Counted from the first letter of the stretch, positions 22,448 through 34,110 are shown. The stretch: 64,000 nt of DNA from an uncultured beta proteobacterium (GCA_903909815.1 CAIVXG010000085.1:30324-94323); one strand, 5' to 3'. Numbers and translations: made by a program. The notes: generated from the sequence alone by a model not told the origin.

Positions 22448-24655
22448 ATGAAATCAGCACACATTAGCTGCACGCCAATCCTACGCTGCGGCGCCTTTGC
22501 GAAGTCATTGATTGCGCTGGCGGCGCTGGCGGCCATGTTGCCTGTGGGCGCCCAGTCGGCTGCAGTCACAGACGATGCACCGACGGCGCTGGCGCCGGTG
22601 GTCGTGACCGCGCAAAAGCGCCAGCAGTCGACGCAGGATGTGCCGATCGCGATGACCGTTCTGAATGCCGACGCGCTGGAAAAAACGCGCGCTGGCAGCC
22701 TGGAGGACTTGCAGCAACTGGCACCCAGTTTTTCTTTGGACGACCAGTCGGGGTATCACACGGTGACCGTGCGTGGCGTGGGTGGCGGCGGTCGCAACAT
22801 TGGGTTTGACCCGCGCGTGGGCGTGTATGTGGACGGCATCTACATGGGCCAGTCGCAGGCGTTGGAGCAGCCACTGTTCGATGTCGAGCAAGTCGAAATA
22901 TTGCGCGGTCCGCAAGGCTATCTGTTTGGTCGCAATACCGTGGCCGGTGCCGTCAACATCACGACCGCAGCGCCGACCAAGTCGCTGCAGGGCTTCGTCA
23001 GCGGCGACGTCGGAAGCCACGGCACCCAGAATGTTTCCGCTTCATTCTCCGGACCGATTGCGGACAAGGTGTTGGGCAAGCTCTCGCTGTCGTCGGAGTC
23101 GCACGGCGGTTTCATCACCAACACCTACAACGGCCAAAAAATCGACGATCTGAAACGCGAGACGGTGCGGGGTCAGCTCCTGTTCCAGGCGAGCGACAAG
23201 CTCAAGATCAGTGTTGCTGCCGATTCTTCCCACACCAATCAACAGCTGGTTCTCGGCGAGCCGGTGACGGCCAGCGGCCAGCAGTTGACCGGCGCTACAC
23301 CGATCGGCTCGGTCGATTTCAATGTCACGCCCAAGGAAACGACGCATCTGTCGGGCGCCAGCGTGACGGCCAACTACGCGCTGGACGGTGGCAATACGCT
23401 CACGGCCATCGTCGGCCAGCGCAGCACGCGTCAGGTAAAAACCAACGACACCGATTACAGCGTAGTGGACCAGTTGTCGGTCCACTACGCGGACGACTTC
23501 AAACAGACCTCAGAGGAAGTCCGCATGGCGTCTTCGAACCAGCTCGTTGCGCGCTATGTGGTGGGCGTGTTTCATCTGAACGAGAGCGCTGACACCGCTC
23601 GCGCCGCCAACCTGGGCGCCGCGTTCGGTCCCGCTGCCGGCCTGTCGGTGACGAACAGTGGAACCGTGAAGACCGACACCTCGGCCTTGTACGGCTCGCT
23701 CGATTACGACCTTCTGCCCGCGCTGACGCTGAACCTTGGCGCCCGCTACACGCATGAGACCAAGAACGTGCTGTTCAATCTTGGCAGTGCAGCGCCCGGA
23801 CTCGCTGCCCTCTTCGGCGTTGGCACCCTCAACAACTACACCAACTCCAGGGACGAGAACAACCTCTCGCCCAGCATCGGTGCGATCTACGCCTTGAGCA
23901 AAGAGCAGAACCTCTACGCCAAGTTCTCGCGTGGCTACAAGAGCGGTGGCTGGAATGTCGATTTCATCAGCGCAGCTGCGGCTACCAACCCATCATTCAG
24001 CACCGAGTCGGTGGCTACCTACGAAATCGGCACCAAGGGACAAATGCTCGGCGGCCGCCTGCGCTACGATTTGTCCGTCTACGACAGCACATTCAAAAAC
24101 TTTCAGGTCTTTCAGTTCGTCAACCTGGGTGCCACCAGCGTGCTGCAACTCACGAATGCGGCCGGTGCCCAATCAAAGGGGATGGACGGCAGCCTGACCT
24201 GGCGCGCCACCAAACAGCTGGATCTGGGCGTGAACTTCGGCGTGGTGCACGCCACGTTCAGCAGCTTTTCCGGCTGTACCGCAACCCTGAGTTGCACCGG
24301 CAACCAGCTTCCGTACGCGCCCAAATTCACTTCTGCGCTGACCGCGAATTACGGACTTCCTGTGGCCAGCCTCAACGGCAAGCTGAACTTCTACGGCGAA
24401 TACAGTTACCGCACCAAGTCGTTCTCTGACCCAGTCAACGACCCGGTCACGCAGAGCCTGCCCAGTCGCGAGCTGGTGAACGCGCGCGTCGCCTTCAGCA
24501 CCAACGATTCGCATTGGGACTTCAACCTGTGGGCGCACAACGTGTTCAACAAGGACTCCGTCACGCTGCGCGGTCAGGACTTTCTGGGAACCTACATCGT
24601 GAAACGGATGGAGCCGCGCATGGTGGGCATCCAGGTCAAATACTTCTTCGACTGA
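22448..24655 (+). CDS. TonB-dependent receptor
   Basis: Signal peptide; plug VVVTAQKRQQSTQDVPIAMTVLNADALEKTRAGSLEDLQQLAPSF...VEILRGPQGYLFGRNTVAGAVNITT; C-terminal aromatic residue YFFD. Confidence 0.93.
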   Translation: MKSAHISCTPILRCGAFAKSLIALAALAAMLPVGAQSAAVTDDAPTALAPVVVTAQKRQQSTQDVPIAMTVLNADALEKTRAGSLEDLQQLAPSFSLDDQSGYHTVTVRGVGGGGRNIGFDPRVGVYVDGIYMGQSQALEQPLFDVEQVEILRGPQGYLFGRNTVAGAVNITTAAPTKSLQGFVSGDVGSHGTQNVSASFSGPIADKVLGKLSLSSESHGGFITNTYNGQKIDDLKRETVRGQLLFQASDKLKISVAADSSHTNQQLVLGEPVTASGQQLTGATPIGSVDFNVTPKETTHLSGASVTANYALDGGNTLTAIVGQRSTRQVKTNDTDYSVVDQLSVHYADDFKQTSEEVRMASSNQLVARYVVGVFHLNESADTARAANLGAAFGPAAGLSVTNSGTVKTDTSALYGSLDYDLLPALTLNLGARYTHETKNVLFNLGSAAPGLAALFGVGTLNNYTNSRDENNLSPSIGAIYALSKEQNLYAKFSRGYKSGGWNVDFISAAAATNPSFSTESVATYEIGTKGQMLGGRLRYDLSVYDSTFKNFQVFQFVNLGATSVLQLTNAAGAQSKGMDGSLTWRATKQLDLGVNFGVVHATFSSFSGCTATLSCTGNQLPYAPKFTSALTANYGLPVASLNGKLNFYGEYSYRTKSFSDPVNDPVTQSLPSRELVNARVAFSTNDSHWDFNLWAHNVFNKDSVTLRGQDFLGTYIVKRMEPRMVGIQVKYFFD

Positions 24656-24683
24656 TTTTCCGAGGAGTCTTGATCGGCATCAG

Positions 24684-25451
24684 TCAGGGCGCAAACCCCA
24701 GTACCACCCGGCGCGTGGTCGCGCTCTTCTTCTCGATCTTGGTCACCACCACAGCGCCAATCTCCGAAGTATTTGCCACATGCGTGCCGCCGCAGGGCTG
24801 AAAGTCGATGAGCTCGGTCTGCCCGATGCGGATGGTGCGGATGCGTCCCGTTCCGCGCGGCGGCTGCACTGACATGCTTTTGACCAGCGCCGGGTTCGCG
24901 TCCAGTTCCTCGTCTGTGATGCTGCCCACCGCAACCGGGTGCGCGGCAGCCACCAGCATGGCGATGCCGGCACTGAGCGCATCCTTGTCCAGCGGGTCGG
25001 TCATGTTGAAGTCCAGACGCGCATAGTCGGGCGTGATGGAGCAGCCGTTCACCAGTTGCGGCACCAAGTGGCACAGCAGATGGGTGGTGGTGTGAAAGCG
25101 CATCAGGCGATGCCGGCGCGCCCAGTCGATGCGGGCCGTGACGCTGTCGCCCAGCTTCAGGCCACGCTCTGTACAGAAAGTCTGGATCGAGACCGTGCCG
25201 TCTCCATGCAGCTGCGGTAGGTGGAGGATATCGCTGGAGAACCGTCCGGCTTCGTCCTTTCCTTTGCGCGTGTCGATAATCGAGATTTCCGTGCCGTCTG
25301 CCAGCACCAGCATACCCGCGTCACCCGCCTGGCCACCGCCTAGCGGATAGAACACCGTGCGGTCCAGTGCGACGCCCTGGTCGTTGATGGCGGTCACCGT
25401 GGCCGTGCATTCCCCTAGATAAGCATCGCTACGGAACAGGTCTTGTGTCAT
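24684..25451 (-). CDS. Alanyl-tRNA editing protein (AlaX family)
   Basis: Editing-domain motifs HTTTH and CGGTHVANT; TVFYPLGGGQAGD. Confidence 0.9.
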   Translation of the reverse strand: MTQDLFRSDAYLGECTATVTAINDQGVALDRTVFYPLGGGQAGDAGMLVLADGTEISIIDTRKGKDEAGRFSSDILHLPQLHGDGTVSIQTFCTERGLKLGDSVTARIDWARRHRLMRFHTTTHLLCHLVPQLVNGCSITPDYARLDFNMTDPLDKDALSAGIAMLVAAAHPVAVGSITDEELDANPALVKSMSVQPPRGTGRIRTIRIGQTELIDFQPCGGTHVANTSEIGAVVVTKIEKKSATTRRVVLGFAP

Positions 25452-25460
25452 GCGAGGTGA

Positions 25461-26306
25461 CTACTTGGCCGTGCGATCGACGTTGATGAAAGGCGTGGCG
25501 CCGCCGCTCACCTGGGGCAGCTTGCCATCCCACTTGGCGATGGCGGCGCGCTCGTTTTCGATGCGTCTAAGCGACAATAATTCAGCTGTGATCTGCTGGC
25601 GCTGCAGCGCCAGTGACTCGGCTTCGGCGCGCGCGCCCACGACTTTTTGCTGCGCCTCCACCTGTAGCCGTTGCAGGTCGCGTTCCGCCTGCTGCTTTTG
25701 CTGCTCGGCCTTGACCTTGTTTTCAATCGCGTCGGAGAAGCTCTTGGAGAAGGCGAAGTTGATCAGGTTGAACTCGTCCAGCGCCAGACCGTGACGGGCC
25801 ATTTTTTCTTTCAGCAAGACGGAGATGGCGTCACGCACCTCAGTGCGGCGTGTGATCAGCTCTTCCGCAGTAAAGCGTGCGGTCACGGCTTTCACAGCCT
25901 CGTGCGTGGCAGGCATGATGATGCGCTCGGCCGCCACGTCGGTCGAGGGGCCGATGTTCTTGAAAGCCTCCACGGCATAGCTCGGCTCCAGGTGGTAATT
26001 GATCGCGACCTTGGTGTGCACCGACTGCAGGTCTTTGGATGCGGCGTCGCCTTCGCCTTCGCCCTTTTGGATCTGGATATTCATGGTGTGCATGGTCTGC
26101 GCGATGGGCCAGCGAAAGTGCAGACCCGGCTCATACAGCTCGTTCCTGGCGGACCCAAATGTGGTCATGACGCCGCGGCTACCGGCGGGTACCACGGCCA
26201 CGGGAGCGATGAACACCGCCACCAGAGCGACGACCAAGACCAGCACCGCGTTGCGCACCCAATTGCGCGGCAAGCCGCTGTTAGAAAACCGATTTTCAAA
26301 AGCCAT
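25461..26306 (-). CDS. Prohibitin family (SPFH/band 7) membrane protein
   Basis: [43 protein letters not shown]...; N-terminal TM helix and coiled-coil region. Confidence 0.9.
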   Translation of the reverse strand: MAFENRFSNSGLPRNWVRNAVLVLVVALVAVFIAPVAVVPAGSRGVMTTFGSARNELYEPGLHFRWPIAQTMHTMNIQIQKGEGEGDAASKDLQSVHTKVAINYHLEPSYAVEAFKNIGPSTDVAAERIIMPATHEAVKAVTARFTAEELITRRTEVRDAISVLLKEKMARHGLALDEFNLINFAFSKSFSDAIENKVKAEQQKQQAERDLQRLQVEAQQKVVGARAEAESLALQRQQITAELLSLRRIENERAAIAKWDGKLPQVSGGATPFINVDRTAK

Positions 26307-26510
26307 GGTTCCTCCGCTATTACGTTTGACCGACAAAAGCCTTGCCTGGAAACTGCTTGCGCACGAGAACTCGAGAAATCCTCAGGAGCGGAGCCGATTC
26401 TGCCGCAAGTTCAAGTCAAAGTTGTTCCATCGCTGCTGGCACGAGTCCTTTCGCCCCAGACGCCCAGCCTAAAATCGCCCCTTGCGCCACATTTCACGCT
26501 CATTCCCGCC

Positions 26511-29192
26511 ATGCAAGACAAATACACCCCCGCCGAAGTTGAGCGCGCCGCGCACACGCACTGGACCGCCATCGACGCCTACCGCGTCACGGAAAACGCG
26601 CTGGACGCCAACGGTCAGCCGAAGAAGAAGTTCTACGCCTGCTCCATGCTGCCCTACCCCAGCGGCAAGCTGCACATGGGCCATGTACGCAACTACACCA
26701 TCAACGACATGCTCACGCGCCAGTTGCGCATGCAGGGCTACAACGTGCTCATGCCGATGGGCTGGGACGCGTTTGGTCTGCCGGCGGAAAACGCCGCCCT
26801 GAAGAACGGCGTGCCTCCGGCCAAGTGGACGTTCGAGAACATCGCCTACATGAAGGAGCAGATGCAGGGCATGGGCCTGGCCATCGACTGGAGCCGCGAG
26901 GTCGCCACCTGCACGCCCGAGTACTACAAGTGGAACCAGTGGCTATTCCTGAAAATGCTGGAAAGGGGCATCGCCTACCGCAAGACCCAGGTCGTGAACT
27001 GGGACCCGGTGGACCAGACCGTGCTGGCGAACGAGCAGGTGATCGACGGCAAGGGCTGGCGCACCGGCGCGACTGTCGAAAAGCGCGAGATTCCGGGCTA
27101 CTACTTGAAGATCACCGACTACGCGCCCGAGTTGCTGGACCAGGTGCAAAACGGCCTGCCGGGCTGGCCCGAGCGCGTCAAGCTGATGCAGGAGAACTGG
27201 ATCGGCAAGAGCGAAGGCGTGCGCTTTGCCTTCCCGCACGAGATCCGCGACGCATCTGGCGCCTTGATTGGCGACGGTCGCATGTATGTGTTCACGACAC
27301 GCGTGGACACCATCATGGGAGTCACTTTCTGCGCCGTGGCGCCGGAGCATCCCTTGGCCCTGCACGCGGCGGCCAGCAACCCCGCGCTCGCCGCCTTCAT
27401 CGAGGAATGCGGCAAGGGCGGTACCACTGAAGCCGAACTGGCCACGCAGGAAAAGAAGGGCATGGCCACGGGCCTGTTCGTGACGCACCCGCTCACCGGC
27501 GACCAGGTCGCGGTGTGGGTTGGCAACTACGTACTGATGTCTTACGGCGATGGCGCTGTCATGGGTGTGCCGGCGCATGACGAGCGCGACTTTGCGTTTG
27601 CGCTGAAGTATCAGCTGCCGATCCAGCAGGTGGTGGCTGTAGGAGCCCAGACGTTTGACAACATCGCGTGGCAAGACTGGTACGCGGAGAAGGGAGCCGG
27701 CGTCGCAGTCAACTCCGAAAAATACAACGACCTGTCGTTCAAGGCCTGCGTCGACGCAGTCGCCGCCGACCTGCTGGCGTTGGGTCTGGGCGAGAAGAAG
27801 ATCACCTGGCGCTTGCGCGACTGGGGCGTTTCGCGCCAGCGCTACTGGGGCACGCCCATCCCGATCATCCACTGCGAGGAGCACGGCGCCGTACCCGTGC
27901 CCGAGAAAGACCTGCCGGTGGTGCTGCCGCTGGACTGCATCCCGGACGGTTCCGGCAATCCGCTGCACAAGCATGAAGGTTTCCACGGGGGGGTGACCTG
28001 CCCGGTCTGCGGCAAGGCGGCGCGGCGCGAGACCGACACCATGGACACCTTTGTCGATTCGTCCTGGTACTTCATGCGCTACTGCGATCCAACGAATAGC
28101 GGAAAAATGGTGGCCGGTGGCGCCGATTACTGGATGCCGATGGATCAGTACATCGGCGGTATCGAACATGCCATCCTGCACCTGCTGTACGCGCGCTTCT
28201 GGACCAAGGTGATGCGCGATCTCGGTCTCATCAAGATCGACGAGCCTTTCACCAAGCTGCTGACGCAGGGCATGGTGCTGAACCACATCTACTCGCGCAA
28301 GAGCGACAAGGGCGGCGTCGAGTATTTCTGGCCGCACGAAGTCGAAGACCTGCACGACGCTGGAGGCAAGGTCACGGGCGCCAGGCTGAAGCAGGCCAAG
28401 GACGGCCTGCCCGCGGGAACACTCATTACCTACGAGGGCGTGGGCACGATGAGCAAGAGCAAGAACAATGGAGTCGATCCACAGGACCTGATCGGCAAGT
28501 ATGGCGCCGACACGGCGCGCCTGTACACCATGTTCACGGCGCCGCCCGAGGCCACACTGGAGTGGAACGACGCGGCCGTCGAAGGCTCGTACCGCTTCTT
28601 GCGCCGCGTGTGGAACTTCGGCGTCAAGCTCAAGGCGACCGGCCAGGTGGCTGCCGGCACCGGCCGTTTTCAGGACGTCGCGTATGGCAAGGAGGCGAAG
28701 GCGCTGCGTCTGGAGGTCCACAGCGTGCTCAAGCAGATCGATTACGACTACCAGCGCATGCAGTACAACACCGTCGTTTCTGGCGCGATGAAGCTGCTCA
28801 ACGCGCTGGATGACTTCAAGGCCTCCGAGTCGGCCGGTTCCACCGCAGCGCTTTACGAGGGTTTCGGCATCTTGCTGCGCTGTCTGTACCCAGCCACGCC
28901 GCACATCGCGCATGCGCTCTGGCAGGAGCTGGGCTACGCCTCGGCCTTCGGTGACCTGCTGGATGCGCCCTGGCCCAAGGTGGATGAAGCCGCCTTGCAG
29001 CAGGATGAGATCGAACTCATGCTGCAGGTCAACGGCAAACTGCGCGGCTCGGTCCGGGTCGCCGCGCAGGCTTCGCGCGAGGTGATCGAACAGGCCGCCT
29101 TGCAGCACGAAGCGGTGCAACTGTTTGCTCAGGGTGCGCCGGTGAAAAAGGTGGTGGTGGTGCCCGGTCGATTGGTGAATGTGGTGGTGTGA
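26511..29192 (+). CDS. leuS: Leucyl-tRNA synthetase
   Basis: [18 protein letters not shown]...[22 protein letters not shown]...[13 protein letters not shown] (KMSKS variant MSKSK). Confidence 0.97.
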   Translation: MQDKYTPAEVERAAHTHWTAIDAYRVTENALDANGQPKKKFYACSMLPYPSGKLHMGHVRNYTINDMLTRQLRMQGYNVLMPMGWDAFGLPAENAALKNGVPPAKWTFENIAYMKEQMQGMGLAIDWSREVATCTPEYYKWNQWLFLKMLERGIAYRKTQVVNWDPVDQTVLANEQVIDGKGWRTGATVEKREIPGYYLKITDYAPELLDQVQNGLPGWPERVKLMQENWIGKSEGVRFAFPHEIRDASGALIGDGRMYVFTTRVDTIMGVTFCAVAPEHPLALHAAASNPALAAFIEECGKGGTTEAELATQEKKGMATGLFVTHPLTGDQVAVWVGNYVLMSYGDGAVMGVPAHDERDFAFALKYQLPIQQVVAVGAQTFDNIAWQDWYAEKGAGVAVNSEKYNDLSFKACVDAVAADLLALGLGEKKITWRLRDWGVSRQRYWGTPIPIIHCEEHGAVPVPEKDLPVVLPLDCIPDGSGNPLHKHEGFHGGVTCPVCGKAARRETDTMDTFVDSSWYFMRYCDPTNSGKMVAGGADYWMPMDQYIGGIEHAILHLLYARFWTKVMRDLGLIKIDEPFTKLLTQGMVLNHIYSRKSDKGGVEYFWPHEVEDLHDAGGKVTGARLKQAKDGLPAGTLITYEGVGTMSKSKNNGVDPQDLIGKYGADTARLYTMFTAPPEATLEWNDAAVEGSYRFLRRVWNFGVKLKATGQVAAGTGRFQDVAYGKEAKALRLEVHSVLKQIDYDYQRMQYNTVVSGAMKLLNALDDFKASESAGSTAALYEGFGILLRCLYPATPHIAHALWQELGYASAFGDLLDAPWPKVDEAALQQDEIELMLQVNGKLRGSVRVAAQASREVIEQAALQHEAVQLFAQGAPVKKVVVVPGRLVNVVV

Positions 29193-29689
29193 TGCGACGT
29201 CATATCTTTCTTTTTCTATTGGCTTCGGCGTTGCTTTCGGGCTGCGGCTTCAAGTTGCGCCAGGCGCCCGGTTTTGCATTCAGCTCCATCTACGTTTTGA
29301 CGCCCGACAACTCTGCTTTTGGTTCTGCGCTCAAGCGCAGCGTCGCTTCCAACGACAAGGTGCAGGTGATCACCGATGGCAAGCTGAGCGATGGCGCCCA
29401 GGTGGTGTTTGAATTGCTGGGGGACCAGCGGGAAAAATTGGTACTGAGCATGAGCCCAGCGGGTCAGGTGCTTGAGCTTCAGTTGCGCCTGCGCATCAAG
29501 TTCCGCCTGCGTGGCGCCGACGGCAAAGAGCTGATTCCCGTCACGGAAATCATGCAGCAGCGTGGCTTCAGCTACAACGAGTCGGCGGCACTTGGCAAAG
29601 AGGCGGAAGAAAATCTCCTGTACCGGGATATTCAATCCGACGTGGTGCAGCAGGTGCTGCGGCGCTTGGCGGCGGTGCAAACATTATGA
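29192..29689 (+). CDS. lptE: LPS-assembly lipoprotein LptE
   Basis: [23 protein letters not shown]: lipobox LSGC and GFKLR motif; follows leuS and precedes holA. Confidence 0.93.
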   Translation: MRRHIFLFLLASALLSGCGFKLRQAPGFAFSSIYVLTPDNSAFGSALKRSVASNDKVQVITDGKLSDGAQVVFELLGDQREKLVLSMSPAGQVLELQLRLRIKFRLRGADGKELIPVTEIMQQRGFSYNESAALGKEAEENLLYRDIQSDVVQQVLRRLAAVQTL

Positions 29690-29697
29690 AAACTTGC

Positions 29698-29746
29698 GGG
29701 ACAGACCAAAGCTGCGCGCAGCGAGCGTGCTCGGTCCTCAGCTGAT
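29698..29746. repeat. Palindromic dispersed repeat, copy 2
   Basis: gggacagaccaaagctgcgcgcagcgagcgtgctcggtcctcagctgat; ends match copy 1 at 2727-2776 with nearly the same length (49 vs 50). Confidence 0.55.
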
Positions 29747-29750
29747 CACC

Positions 29751-30833
29751 ATGCAACTCGCCGCCTCGCAACTTGCCGTGCATCTGCAAAAGGGCCTGCG
29801 CTCGCTCTACGCCGTGCATGGCGACGAGCCCTTGCTGGCGCAGGAGGCGGTGGACGCGATTCGGGCCGCGGCGCGCGGACAGGGCTACACCGAGCGCAGT
29901 GCTCACACCGTTTCCGGGGCCCACTTCGATTGGAGTGAAGTGCTGGCTGCAGGTGGCTCCTTGAGCCTGTTTTCAGACAAGCAGATCATTGAAGTTCGCA
30001 TCCCTTCGGGTAAACCGGGCAAGGAAGGAAGTCCCGCCATCCAGCAGTTGGCGCAGGCGGCGCAGGGCAATGAGGACACGGTCACCATTGTCATCCTGCC
30101 GCGCTTGGACAAGGCTACGAAGACCGGTGCTTGGTTCATGGCGCTGGAGAATTTTGGTGTGACGATTGCGGTCGAGCCGGTCGAGCGCGCGGCGCTGCCG
30201 CAGTGGATTGCGCAGCGTCTGCAAACCTTGGGCCTGCGTGTGGCCTCGGGCGTCCAAGGGCAGCGCAGCCTGCAGTTCTTTGCCGATCGGGTCGAAGGCA
30301 ATTTGCTTGCGGCGTTCCAGGAAATCCAGAAGCTCGCCTTGCTCTACCCGGTCGGCGAACTCAGCTTCGAGCAGCTGGAGAGCGCCGTGCTCAACGTTGC
30401 GCGCTACGACGTGTTTAAGCTCTCGGAGGCCGTATTGGCGGGCCAAGCTGGGCGCGTGCAGCGCATGCTGGATGGACTGCAGGCCGAGGGCGAGGCTGAG
30501 GTGCTGGTGCACTACGCACTGTCCGAGGACATCCGCGCCTTGAAGCGGGTGAAGGACGCGCTCAGCGCCGGTCGCCCGCTGCCAGTGGCGCTGCGCGAGC
30601 AGCGTATCTGGGGCGCGCGTGAACGCCTGTTCGAACGGGTGCTACCGCACCTGAGTGCTGCCACCTTGACACAGTTACTGCGCTGCGCACACCTGGTGGA
30701 TGGCATCGTCAAGGGTTTGAAGCAACCCGACTGGCCCAACGACGGCTGGCAGGCCCTGCACCGACTGGCAATGATGCTGTGCAGCGAGTGCGCGCTTCAG
30801 ATCGGTCCGGCTCGGCCGCCCGGCGTGCGCTGA
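29751..30833 (+). CDS. holA: DNA polymerase III subunit delta
   Basis: MQLAASQLAVHLQKGLRSLYAVHGDEPLLAQEAVDAIRAAARGQGYTER...; follows lptE. Confidence 0.95.
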   Translation: MQLAASQLAVHLQKGLRSLYAVHGDEPLLAQEAVDAIRAAARGQGYTERSAHTVSGAHFDWSEVLAAGGSLSLFSDKQIIEVRIPSGKPGKEGSPAIQQLAQAAQGNEDTVTIVILPRLDKATKTGAWFMALENFGVTIAVEPVERAALPQWIAQRLQTLGLRVASGVQGQRSLQFFADRVEGNLLAAFQEIQKLALLYPVGELSFEQLESAVLNVARYDVFKLSEAVLAGQAGRVQRMLDGLQAEGEAEVLVHYALSEDIRALKRVKDALSAGRPLPVALREQRIWGARERLFERVLPHLSAATLTQLLRCAHLVDGIVKGLKQPDWPNDGWQALHRLAMMLCSECALQIGPARPPGVR

Positions 30834-30936
30834 CATTCATTGCGGCCATCGAGCCAGAGCAATTCGATGACGTTGATCACCGCTCCCGAATCATTCAAAT
30901 GTCAACGCCCTTGCTTTATACCGGCCCTTGAAGCCG

Positions 30937-31848
30937 CTACAAGCCCAGCATCAGTTTGAGGTTCTGCACTGCGGCGCCACTGGCACCCTTGCCCAGGTTG
31001 TCCAGGCGCGCAATCAGCACCGCTTGGCGGTACTCTTCATTGGCAAAAACGCGCAACTCCATGTGGTTGGTGTCGTTCAAGGCGAGTGCGTCCAGTCGCC
31101 CGTTGTCGGTCGCGGCATGCACCTTGACGCACGCGCTTTCCGAATAGTGACGCAGCAGCGCCTGATGTAGATCGATGCCTCTGGGCTTGCCAGGCAACGT
31201 GTCCAGATGCAGCGGCAGGCTCACCAGCATGCCTTGGCGGAAATTTCCGACAGAAGGCACAAAGATGGGGCGCTGCGTCAGGCCGGCGTAACGCATGATT
31301 TCAGGCACATGCTTGTGCGTCAGACCCAGGGCATAGGCTTCAAACAAAGGCGCGTTGCCGCCCTCATAGGCCTCGATCATGCTGCGCCCACCGCCCGAAT
31401 AGCCGCTGACAGATGAAAAAGCCAAGCTGGCGTCTCCCGCGACCCAACCCGCATCCACCAGGGGTCGCAACAAGGCGATCGCGCCCGTGGCGTGGCACCC
31501 TGGGTTAGTGACACGCTGCGCAGTGCGCACCGCGTCCTCCTGTCCTGGCGCCAACTCGGGAAAGCCATAGGTCCACCCTGGCGCCGTGCGATGCGCCGTG
31601 GAGGCGTCGATGATCTTGGGGCGATGCCCAGGCAGGCTGTCGATCATCGCCACTGACTCGATCGCCGCCGAGTCATGCAAGCACAGCACCACCAGATCGA
31701 CCTGCGCCATCAACTCGCGCTTGGCCGAAGCGTCCTTGCGCAAGTCACTCGCAATGCTCACGAGTTCGATCTCTGGCATCAAGGCGAGACGCTCGCGAAT
31801 TTGCAGGCCGGTGGTTCCAGCTTCTCCATCAATGAATACTTTGGGCAT
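30937..31848 (-). CDS. argC: N-acetyl-gamma-glutamyl-phosphate reductase (short form)
   Basis: [33 protein letters not shown]...[23 protein letters not shown]. Confidence 0.94.
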   Translation of the reverse strand: MPKVFIDGEAGTTGLQIRERLALMPEIELVSIASDLRKDASAKRELMAQVDLVVLCLHDSAAIESVAMIDSLPGHRPKIIDASTAHRTAPGWTYGFPELAPGQEDAVRTAQRVTNPGCHATGAIALLRPLVDAGWVAGDASLAFSSVSGYSGGGRSMIEAYEGGNAPLFEAYALGLTHKHVPEIMRYAGLTQRPIFVPSVGNFRQGMLVSLPLHLDTLPGKPRGIDLHQALLRHYSESACVKVHAATDNGRLDALALNDTNHMELRVFANEEYRQAVLIARLDNLGKGASGAAVQNLKLMLGL

Positions 31849-31953
31849 CCTTGGCTCCATCCGATATTGTGAAAGCGAGGGCTTGACACTGTAAGCCACG
31901 AAAAAGTTTGGTGCGTTGCAGCATGATACATTCACAAACTGTTCTGCTCAGCA

Positions 31954-32006
31954 CCAGCCAAGATTGTCCGACAAGCGTGGCTGGGGTTCAAATCCCCTCT
32001 AACCCC
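31954..32006 (+). promoter_or_regulatory. Possible structured 5' leader of sucC (alternative hairpins)
   Basis: CCAGCCA...TTGTCCGACAA...TGGCTGG, then GGGGTT able to pair with either CCCC (31994-31997) or AACCCC (32001-32006), ending 12 nt before the ATG at 32019. Confidence 0.35.
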
Positions 32007-32018
32007 GAGAGAGACCTC

Positions 32019-33185
32019 ATGAAAATTCACGAGTACCAGGGCAAGGAAATCTTGCGTAATTTCGGCGTTCCAGTGCCACGAGGCATCGCCGCGTTCACGG
32101 TTCAGGAGGCGGTGGAAGCCGCACAAAAACTGGGCGGCCCGGTGTGGGTGGTGAAGGCTCAGATTCACGCCGGTGGCCGCGGCAAGGGCGGCGGCGTCAA
32201 GCTGGCGCGCTCCATCGACGAAGTCAGAAAAATCGCCGGTGAGATCCTGGGAATGCAACTCGTCACGCACCAGACCGGGCCCGAAGGGCAAAAGGTGCGG
32301 CGCCTGCTGATCGAGGATGGTGCCGACATCAAAAAGGAATATTACGTTTCCGCAGTGACGGACCGCGCTACCCAGCGCGTGGCCTTCATCGTCTCCAGCG
32401 AAGGCGGCATGGACATTGAGCAGGTGGCGCATTCCACCCCCGAGAAGATCATCACCGAGATTGTCGACCCGGCATTGGGTCTGACGGACGCGCAGGCCAG
32501 GATGCTGTCTGACAGCATTGGTGTGCCCGCGGGCTCCACGGCGCAGTGCATGGATATCCTGCAAAAGCTGTACAAGGTGTACATGGACACCGATGCATCC
32601 TTGGTCGAGATCAATCCACTGATTCTCGAAGGCAACGGCGGCGTCAAGGCGATCGACGCCAAGTTCAACTTCGACGCCAACGCGCTGTTTCGGCACCCCG
32701 AAATCGTCGCGTACCGCGACCTGGACGAAGAGGATCCGGCCGAAGTGGAGGCCAGCAAGTTTGACCTGGCCTATATCAGCCTGGATGGCGACATTGGCTG
32801 TCTGGTGAATGGGGCCGGTTTGGCGATGGCGACCATGGACACGATCAAGCTCTTTGGCGCAGAGCCGGCGAACTTTCTGGATGTGGGCGGCGGTGCCACC
32901 CCGGAGAAGGTCACCGAGGCCTTCAAGATCATGCTGAAGAACCCCAAGGTCAAGGCCATTCTGGTCAACATCTTTGGTGGCATCATGAAGTGCGACACCA
33001 TTGCCACGGGCGTCATCACGGCGTGCAAGGCGACAAATCTGAATGTGCCGCTGGTGGTGCGCATGAAGGGTACGAATGAAGACCTGGGCAAGAAGATGCT
33101 GGCCGAATCCGGTCTGCCCATCATCAGCGCCGACACCATGGCCGACGCAGCGCAAAAAGTGGTCGCGGCCGTCAAGGCGTCCTGA
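32019..33185 (+). CDS. sucC: Succinyl-CoA synthetase subunit beta
   Basis: [63 protein letters not shown]. Confidence 0.98.
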   Translation: MKIHEYQGKEILRNFGVPVPRGIAAFTVQEAVEAAQKLGGPVWVVKAQIHAGGRGKGGGVKLARSIDEVRKIAGEILGMQLVTHQTGPEGQKVRRLLIEDGADIKKEYYVSAVTDRATQRVAFIVSSEGGMDIEQVAHSTPEKIITEIVDPALGLTDAQARMLSDSIGVPAGSTAQCMDILQKLYKVYMDTDASLVEINPLILEGNGGVKAIDAKFNFDANALFRHPEIVAYRDLDEEDPAEVEASKFDLAYISLDGDIGCLVNGAGLAMATMDTIKLFGAEPANFLDVGGGATPEKVTEAFKIMLKNPKVKAILVNIFGGIMKCDTIATGVITACKATNLNVPLVVRMKGTNEDLGKKMLAESGLPIISADTMADAAQKVVAAVKAS

Positions 33186-33216
33186 AACCTTGCCGCCCAA
33201 CTGACTAGGAACCATC

Positions 33217-34110
33217 ATGTCCATCCTCATCAATAAAGACACCAAGGTCATCACCCAGGGAATAACCGGCAAGACCGGTCAATTTCACACCGAGAAATGC
33301 CAGGAATACGCCAACGGCAAGAATTGCTTTGTCGCCGGCGTGAACCCGAAGAAGGCAGGCGAGTCCATCTTCAACATCCCGATCTACGCGTCGGTGAAAG
33401 AGGCCGCCAGCGAGACCGGCGCCACCGTCTCAGTCATCTACGTGCCGCCTGCCGGCGCTGCTGCGGCGATATGGGAAGCAGTTGAAGCTGATCTGGATCT
33501 GGCGATCTGCATCACCGAAGGCATCCCGGTGCGCGACATGCTGGAAGTGCGCAACAAAATGCGCGCCAAGGAAGCGGCCGGCGGCAAGAAGACCTTGCTG
33601 CTGGGCCCGAACTGCCCCGGCCTGATCACGCCCGACGAAATCAAGATCGGCATCATGCCTGGCCACATTCACCGCAAGGGCCGTATCGGGGTGGTCAGTC
33701 GTTCCGGCACCCTGACCTACGAAGCGGTGGCGCAGCTCACCGAAATCGGTCTGGGTCAGTCCAGCGCGGTGGGTATCGGCGGCGACCCCATCAATGGCTT
33801 GAAGCACATCGACATCATGCGTCTGTTCAACGACGATCCCGACACCGATGCCGTCATCATGATCGGCGAAATTGGCGGTCCGGACGAGGCTGATGCAGCG
33901 CGCTGGTGCAAGCTCAATATGAAGAAACCCATCGTCGGCTTTATCGCTGGCGTGACGGCTCCTGCAGGCAAGCGCATGGGCCACGCCGGTGCGTTGATCT
34001 CGGGCGGCGCAGACACGGCCAATGCGAAACTGGAAGTGATGGAGGAGTGCGGCTTCACTGTCACACGCAATCCATCGGAAATGGCAAAACTCTTAAAGGC
34101 GCTGCTCTAG
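33217..34110 (+). CDS. sucD: Succinyl-CoA synthetase subunit alpha
   Basis: MSILINKDTKVITQGITGKTGQFHTEKCQEYANGKNCFVAGVNPKKAG... Confidence 0.98.
   Translation: MSILINKDTKVITQGITGKTGQFHTEKCQEYANGKNCFVAGVNPKKAGESIFNIPIYASVKEAASETGATVSVIYVPPAGAAAAIWEAVEADLDLAICITEGIPVRDMLEVRNKMRAKEAAGGKKTLLLGPNCPGLITPDEIKIGIMPGHIHRKGRIGVVSRSGTLTYEAVAQLTEIGLGQSSAVGIGGDPINGLKHIDIMRLFNDDPDTDAVIMIGEIGGPDEADAARWCKLNMKKPIVGFIAGVTAPAGKRMGHAGALISGGADTANAKLEVMEECGFTVTRNPSEMAKLLKALL

Noticed and set aside
26943-29120. 725-aa minus-strand ORF antisense to leuS
   Set aside because: A shadow ORF produced by high GC and codon bias opposite a well-supported leuS; the translation is low-complexity and resembles no family.
31983-31997. 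GGGGTTCAAATCCCC resembling a tRNA T-arm before sucC
   Set aside because: Only a 4-bp stem with a TTCAAAT loop; no acceptor, D-arm or anticodon arm can be built, so it is not called a tRNA or tRNA remnant.
31932-33272. 446-aa minus-strand ORF antisense to sucC
   Set aside because: sucC on the plus strand is unambiguous; the antisense translation is not protein-like.
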